Shown piece by piece: positions 6,777-9,435 of a DNA stretch of 9,435 bases. The stretch comes from Treponema sp. (GTDB lineage: Bacteria > Spirochaetota > Spirochaetia > Treponematales > Breznakiellaceae): NCBI GenBank assembly GCA_031257695.1, contig JAIROB010000039.1, positions 1 to 9,435 of the forward strand, given 5' to 3'. Positions within the stretch are counted from its first letter, which is position 1. Each line of letters opens with the position of its first letter. The notes below the pieces were generated by a model, which worked only from the letters and a program-made list of their open reading frames with translations, was not told where the DNA came from and did no database searches. The position numbers and the translations under genes are program-made.

Positions 6777-7682
6777 ATGGCGACCATGACGATGAAAAAA
6801 GACCCTGACAAAACCCGGAATATCCAGCGCAGTTCCATGGCGAACAGCAGCTCTGATGAGAATATCCTGTCCATGTACCTCAAGGAAATTAACCGCATAC
6901 CCCTCCTGACCCGGGAAGAGGAAGACGCCGCTGCCAGGGAAGCGGCGAAGGGCAACCGGGCGGCCCAGCATAAACTGGTGAACGCCAACCTGCGTTTTGT
7001 GGTTAATGTGGCAAAGAAGTACCAGGGCCAGGGACTCCCCCTGCCGGACCTGATCAGCGAGGGAAATATCGGCCTGTTGAACGCCATTGAACGTTACGAT
7101 GTCGACAAAGGGTATCACTTTATTTCCTACGCGGTGTGGTGGATCCGCCAGGCCATCCTCAAAGCTATCTGCGAAAAGTCCAGAATGATCCGGCTGCCCC
7201 TGAACCGGGCCAGCGAACTGGTGCAGATAGAGAAGGCAAAAAAATGCATCCAGGACAACAGCAGCGCCGATGCGGAGATCAACGAAATCGGCCGCCTCCT
7301 GGACATGGAACCCTCCCACGTGGCGGACCTTATCAACATTTCCCGGGATCTGGTTTCCCTGGAGAATCCCATATACAGTGAAAAGGATTCGTCCACCCTG
7401 GGAGATTTTATCCAGGACGAACACTACCCCTCGCCGGAGAAATACGCCACCGACTCGGCGCTTCACGACGACATCGAAACGGTTTTGGACACCCTCAACC
7501 CCAAGGAAGCGGACATTATCCGTTACCGCTACGGACTCGGAGAAAAAGCCCCCATGTCATTGAAAGAAATAGGGGATCACTTCAACCTGACCAAGGAGCG
7601 GATCCGGCAGATCGAAAAGAAAGCCCTCCGCCGTTTGCAGCACCCCTCCCGCCTGCGGGTCCTTGCAAACTACGTTGCGTAG
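6777..7682 (+). CDS. RNA polymerase sigma factor, RpoD/SigA (sigma-70) family, short form
   Basis: This factor would bind core RNA polymerase and direct it to -35/-10 promoters. At 301 aa it lacks the large N-terminal region of primary sigma factors, so it resembles a group 2 (RpoS/SigB-cyanobacterial-like) or small RpoD-type sigma. Region 1.2 starts at about residue 28 (ENILSMYLKEINRIPLLTREEE). Region 2 spans about 64-131: NANLRFVVNVAKKY, then DLISEGNIGLLNAIERYD for core binding, and FISYAVWWIRQAI for -10 recognition and melting. Region 3 spans about 138-215, and region 4 about 235-297 ends in the helix-turn-helix MSLKEIGDHFNLTKERIRQIEKKALRRLQ for -35 contact. All regions appear intact. The gene is monocistronic by the look of it, with its own promoter upstream and hairpin elements downstream. 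Treponema genomes carry a comparable small 'sigma-43' besides the main sigma-70; that equivalence is my inference. No anti-sigma gene is adjacent. Confidence 0.93.
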   Translation: MATMTMKKDPDKTRNIQRSSMANSSSDENILSMYLKEINRIPLLTREEEDAAAREAAKGNRAAQHKLVNANLRFVVNVAKKYQGQGLPLPDLISEGNIGLLNAIERYDVDKGYHFISYAVWWIRQAILKAICEKSRMIRLPLNRASELVQIEKAKKCIQDNSSADAEINEIGRLLDMEPSHVADLINISRDLVSLENPIYSEKDSSTLGDFIQDEHYPSPEKYATDSALHDDIETVLDTLNPKEADIIRYRYGLGEKAPMSLKEIGDHFNLTKERIRQIEKKALRRLQHPSRLRVLANYVA

Positions 7683-7709
7683 TAAAACTGCGTAGCCCCA
7701 TAAAAAGCA

Positions 7710-7780
7710 TGAGGGGGGAAGCCTCCCCCCTGGGGCGCACTGCGTTGCACCCCACCCCCCTCAGCGGGGCCCTGCCCCGC
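7710..7780. repeat. GC-rich nested palindrome cluster after the sigma-factor gene
   Basis: TGAGGGGGG (7710-7718) is the exact reverse complement of CCCCCCTCA (7755-7763). Between them TGGGG (7731-7735) can pair with CCCCA (7750-7754). An alternative local stem, AGGGGGG/CCCCCCT (7712-7718 with 7725-7731), is also possible. A separate perfect hairpin follows, GCGGGGC-CCT-GCCCCGC (7764-7780), and then GCAACGCCCC (7779-7788), which can pair with the earlier GGGGCG/GCGTTGC. No T-tract follows, so it is not a classic terminator. It looks like a dispersed intergenic palindromic repeat; whether it recurs elsewhere cannot be seen here. Confidence 0.7.
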
Positions 7781-7804
7781 AACGCCCCGCCATTGTTAAT
7801 TGAA

Positions 7805-7919
7805 GCTGTTCCAAAACTTCAGTTTTGGAACAGCAACCTTAGATGTGCGGGAAAAAGCGGGCTTTAGACCGCTTTTTTCAAGAGCCTGTGGAAAAACCAT
7901 AGGGTTTTTCCACAGGCTC
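7805..7919 (+). repeat. 115-bp three-hairpin element, copy B
   Basis: It has the same architecture as the copy at 1387-1501 but is inverted relative to it. Hairpin 1 (7805-7834) has 13-bp arms with loop TTCA. Hairpin 2 (about 7851-7878) has AAAAAGCGG/CCGCTTTTT arms and an 8-nt loop. Hairpin 3 (7882-7919) has 17-bp perfect arms starting GAGCCTGTGGAAAAACC with loop ATAG. In hairpin 3 the arms differ from copy A at three positions on each side, and every change is compensated on the other arm. It lies downstream of the sigma-factor gene in the sense orientation and ends just before the recombinase promoter. Confidence 0.9.
7851..7878 (+). terminator. Terminator-like hairpin 2 inside copy B
   Basis: The stem GAAAAAGCGG/CCGCTTTTTT (9 Watson-Crick pairs plus one G-T) has an 8-nt loop, and its 3' arm ends in T6. 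It is the best candidate for the 3' end of the sigma-factor transcript, about 170 nt after its stop codon. The A-tract on the 5' arm would make it work in both directions. Confidence 0.55.
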
Positions 7920-7921
7920 AA

Positions 7922-7950
7922 TTGACTTTTTTCGTTTTCCCCTCCATACT
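7922..7950 (+). promoter_or_regulatory. Candidate promoter of the tyrosine recombinase gene
   Basis: TTGACT (7922-7927), a 17-nt spacer and CATACT (7945-7950) fit sigma-70 spacing. The -35 box starts 3 nt after copy B of the hairpin element. The leader would carry the AACGTTAGCC motif (7961-7970) and a GGAGGG Shine-Dalgarno sequence (7975-7980), 6 nt before the ATG. Confidence 0.5.
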
Positions 7951-7960
7951 CTACTACTCA

Positions 7961-7970
7961 AACGTTAGCC
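7961..7970 (+). other. Core-site-like motif AACGTTAGCC upstream of the recombinase
   Basis: The motif shares nine of ten bases with AACGTTAGAC at 9317-9326, in the same orientation, so the two flank the recombinase gene 1356 bp apart. GTTAGCC departs from the integron core consensus GTTRRRY at one position. A role as a recombination site is inference. Confidence 0.3.
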
Positions 7971-7986
7971 TATTGGAGGGATTGTT

Positions 7987-9177
7987 ATGGATGTTCTTTA
8001 TCTTGTCCACGAGGGCGGCTCGGTCAAAATTCCGGTTTACGGCAGCGATACGCTGTATTTTCAGCGGCTAAAGTCCCTGAGGATTGGCTTTTGGGACGAA
8101 GCCGCGCGCCAATTTGTTGTCCCCGAAAAGATGCTGACAAAGGCCGTGACGGAGACATTTCTGCGTGACGGGCATGTCGTGGTGGAGATCGGCAGGGATC
8201 CTGCGGCCCCGGTTTCCGTTTACGGTTTTTATGAGGACAAGAAGGCGCGCGTTCCCCAGCCCCCGCCCCCTGCCCCGGAAGCGGCGCCTGCGGCATCCCC
8301 CCTGGACGCGCCCGCTTCCAGACTTGCCCGCCAGGACAGGGCCGCTTACTTTTCGCCCTTCTGGACCGAACAGCTTGAAACGGAACTGCATTCGCGCAAA
8401 TACAGCCCCCGCACCATAAGCAGTTACCTGCACTATAACCGCGCTTTTTGCGAATTTGTGTCCAAGACCCCGGAGGAGGCCGCCCCCAGCGATATCAACC
8501 GTTACATTGCCTACCTTGACAGAACCTTTCAGTTTTCTGCCTCGACGATGAACATGGCGATTACCGCCCTCAAATTTTTTTATTCCCAGGTAATGCGCAA
8601 CGATAAGGTGAAGGAGATCCACCGGCCCCGTTCCGACAAGAAACTGCCCGTCGTCCTCTCCAGACAGGAAATAGAAACCCTGCTCAAGGCCGAGTCCAAT
8701 CTGAGGCATCGCCTGCTTTTGATGATTGTCTATTCTTCGGGTCTCCGGGTAAGCGAAGCAGTCTCCCTAAAACCTTCCGATGTTGATCTATCCCGAAATG
8801 TCTTGCATATCCGTTCGGCAAAAGGCCGCAAGGATCGATTTGTAATGCTTTCCAGCCGGGTCAAAAAATACCTTGATGAGCTCGATCTCTGCCCCCGGGA
8901 ATCCCCCTGGCTTTTCCCCGGAGCCCGCCCCGGCTCCCATCTCAGCATCCGATCCGCCCAGTACATTTTTGAAAACGCCCGCACAAAAGCCGGCATAGAA
9001 AAACCCGTTTCCATCCACAGCCTGCGGCACGCCTTTGCCACCCACCTTCTGGAAAACGGCGCCGACATCCGTTTTATCCAGAACCTGCTGGGCCACAGTT
9101 CCATACGCACCACCGAGCGCTACACCCACGTAGCCCGCCGCAACGCCCTCCGCATCCCAAGCCCCCTCGACACCTAA
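7987..9177 (+). CDS. Tyrosine recombinase, related to XerC/XerD and integron integrases but without the IntI-specific insert
   Basis: A site-specific recombinase that would cut and rejoin DNA through a 3'-phosphotyrosine. It is 396 aa, longer than XerC/D (about 300). Residues 1-86 form an unrecognised alpha/beta N-terminal domain (YFQRLKSLRIGFWDEAARQF). A Pro/Ala-rich linker spans about 88-115. A SAM-like core-binding domain spans about 122-203. The catalytic domain spans about 217-388 with the full set Arg254 (SGLRVSE), Lys279 (SAKGRKDR), His344 and Arg347 (HSLRHAFATHLL), His370 (LLGHSS) and nucleophile Tyr379 (TTERYTHV). The tail RIPSPLD resembles the SPLD ending of integron integrases. However, the run from FPG to the HSLRH motif is short and lacks the extra helix segment that defines IntI, so I do not call it intI. 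The start is supported by GGAGGG. Directly downstream lie direct repeats, an attI-like GTTAGAC and a sharp AT-rich switch. Targets are unknown. Confidence 0.92.
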   Translation: MDVLYLVHEGGSVKIPVYGSDTLYFQRLKSLRIGFWDEAARQFVVPEKMLTKAVTETFLRDGHVVVEIGRDPAAPVSVYGFYEDKKARVPQPPPPAPEAAPAASPLDAPASRLARQDRAAYFSPFWTEQLETELHSRKYSPRTISSYLHYNRAFCEFVSKTPEEAAPSDINRYIAYLDRTFQFSASTMNMAITALKFFYSQVMRNDKVKEIHRPRSDKKLPVVLSRQEIETLLKAESNLRHRLLLMIVYSSGLRVSEAVSLKPSDVDLSRNVLHIRSAKGRKDRFVMLSSRVKKYLDELDLCPRESPWLFPGARPGSHLSIRSAQYIFENARTKAGIEKPVSIHSLRHAFATHLLENGADIRFIQNLLGHSSIRTTERYTHVARRNALRIPSPLDT

Positions 9178-9210
9178 CCCCCCTCGCAATACCTCTCCCC
9201 ATTGCCCTAT

Positions 9211-9265
9211 CACGAAACCCCCTGCGCCCTACCATCTCCCACACAGATACCACGAACCCCCCTGC
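9211..9265 (+). repeat. Imperfect direct repeats with 40-bp period downstream of the recombinase
   Basis: CACGAAACCCCCTGC (9211-9225) and CACGAACCCCCCTGC (9251-9265) differ at one base, and the similarity extends weakly through CTACC. A fainter third phase begins at 9171 (CACCTAACCCCC), overlapping the end of the recombinase gene. The stretch is strongly C-rich, so some similarity is compositional. It could be a set of recombinase-binding direct repeats like those in attI sites. No gene is visible between 9178 and 9316. Confidence 0.4.
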
Positions 9266-9316
9266 ATACTACCCACCCATTGGGGATAGTATACAAAGGC
9301 GAAGGTGCGCCTACGG

Positions 9317-9326
9317 AACGTTAGAC
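9317..9326 (+). other. attI-like core site AACGTTAGAC at a composition boundary
   Basis: GTTAGAC (9320-9326) fits the integron core-site consensus GTTRRRY, in which exchange occurs after the G. DNA before it is GC- or C-rich. The 109 bases after it are about 33% G+C by my count. No matching RYYYAAC partner is seen nearby, so it fits attI better than a complete attC. The site call is inferred from the consensus and its position. Confidence 0.4.
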
Positions 9327-9339
9327 GAAATAAAAACTG

Positions 9340-9399
9340 AAAATATCCGAAGAATGCGCCGCATCCGTGCGGCGCAGGAAGAATATTTTTGAAAATATT
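9340..9399. terminator. Nested palindrome, possible bidirectional terminator of the recombinase gene
   Basis: TGCGCCGCA (9355-9363) and TGCGGCGCA (9368-9376) form a perfect 9-bp GC-rich stem around a TCCG loop. It is flanked by AAAATAT (9340-9346) and ATATTTT (9383-9389), which can pair as an outer stem. A second palindrome, AATATTTT-TG-AAAATATT (9382-9399), overlaps the outer arm, so two folds compete. This is the first hairpin after the recombinase stop, but the T-tract is 6 nt from the GC stem. Confidence 0.45.
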
Positions 9400-9435
9400 T
9401 ATTTAAGTGTAAAATAAAACGATGTGTGTGTTTTA

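Noticed and set aside
1391..7834. Repeated TGTTCCAAAAC palindromes considered as a CRISPR array or tandem regulator sites
   Set aside because: The copies are kilobases apart, lack regular spacers, and mostly belong to the 115-bp element. No cas genes are present.
7987..9177. Calling the recombinase a true integron integrase (intI)
   Set aside because: The IntI-specific extra helix segment before the HxxR motif is missing, and no complete attC is visible in the window. An integron-like role is kept only as a hypothesis.
9389..9435. Promoter (TTGAAA...TAAAAT) and an ATG at 9422 for a gene at the right edge
   Set aside because: The spacer is only 15 nt in very AT-rich DNA, no Shine-Dalgarno sequence is seen, and only four codons remain before the window ends.

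Overview
The window looks like spirochaete DNA, most likely a GC-rich Treponema-type organism. This is inferred from gene style (TPR lipoproteins with loose lipoboxes, an unusual short RpoD/SigA-family sigma factor, a MltD-type enzyme with two LysM domains, a Treponema-like tyrosine recombinase). No search was run, so the taxon is a suggestion. The first 9.3 kb are clearly GC-rich. The last ~110 bases are about one third G+C by hand count.

Minus strand, 4055 down to 1: a secreted TPR-like protein overlaps (TTGA) a secreted lytic transglycosylase with two LysM domains. Next come a 115-bp three-hairpin repeat, a secreted protein of unknown function, and the 5' part of a TolC-family outer-membrane efflux gene. 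The efflux gene runs off the left edge and has its own promoter. These are all envelope functions.

Plus strand, 4169 to 6558: a probably leaderless multi-span membrane protein with LiaF-like 'WPLL' motifs is followed 2 nt later by a TPR lipoprotein. That lipoprotein gene is interrupted by one in-frame TAA, and the unit ends at a clear intrinsic terminator. A well-formed promoter and Shine-Dalgarno sequence then drive a 301-aa sigma-70-family factor.

7683 to 9435: a GC-rich palindrome cluster, the second copy of the 115-bp three-hairpin element in the opposite orientation to the first, a promoter, and a 396-aa tyrosine recombinase with a full R-K-H-R-H-Y catalytic set. The recombinase ends in an integron-integrase-like 'SPLD' tail but lacks the extra IntI-specific segment, and it has an unrecognised N-terminal domain. 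AACGTTAG(C/A)C lies on both sides of the recombinase in the same orientation. The downstream copy reads GTTAGAC, which fits the integron core-site consensus GTTRRRY, and it coincides with the start of the AT-rich DNA.

The two most notable items are these. The 115-bp elements are 100/115 identical by hand count, and three paired, compensatory substitutions preserve one stem. The recombinase plus core-site-like junction could be the head of a cassette array or an integron-like insertion system continuing past the right edge.
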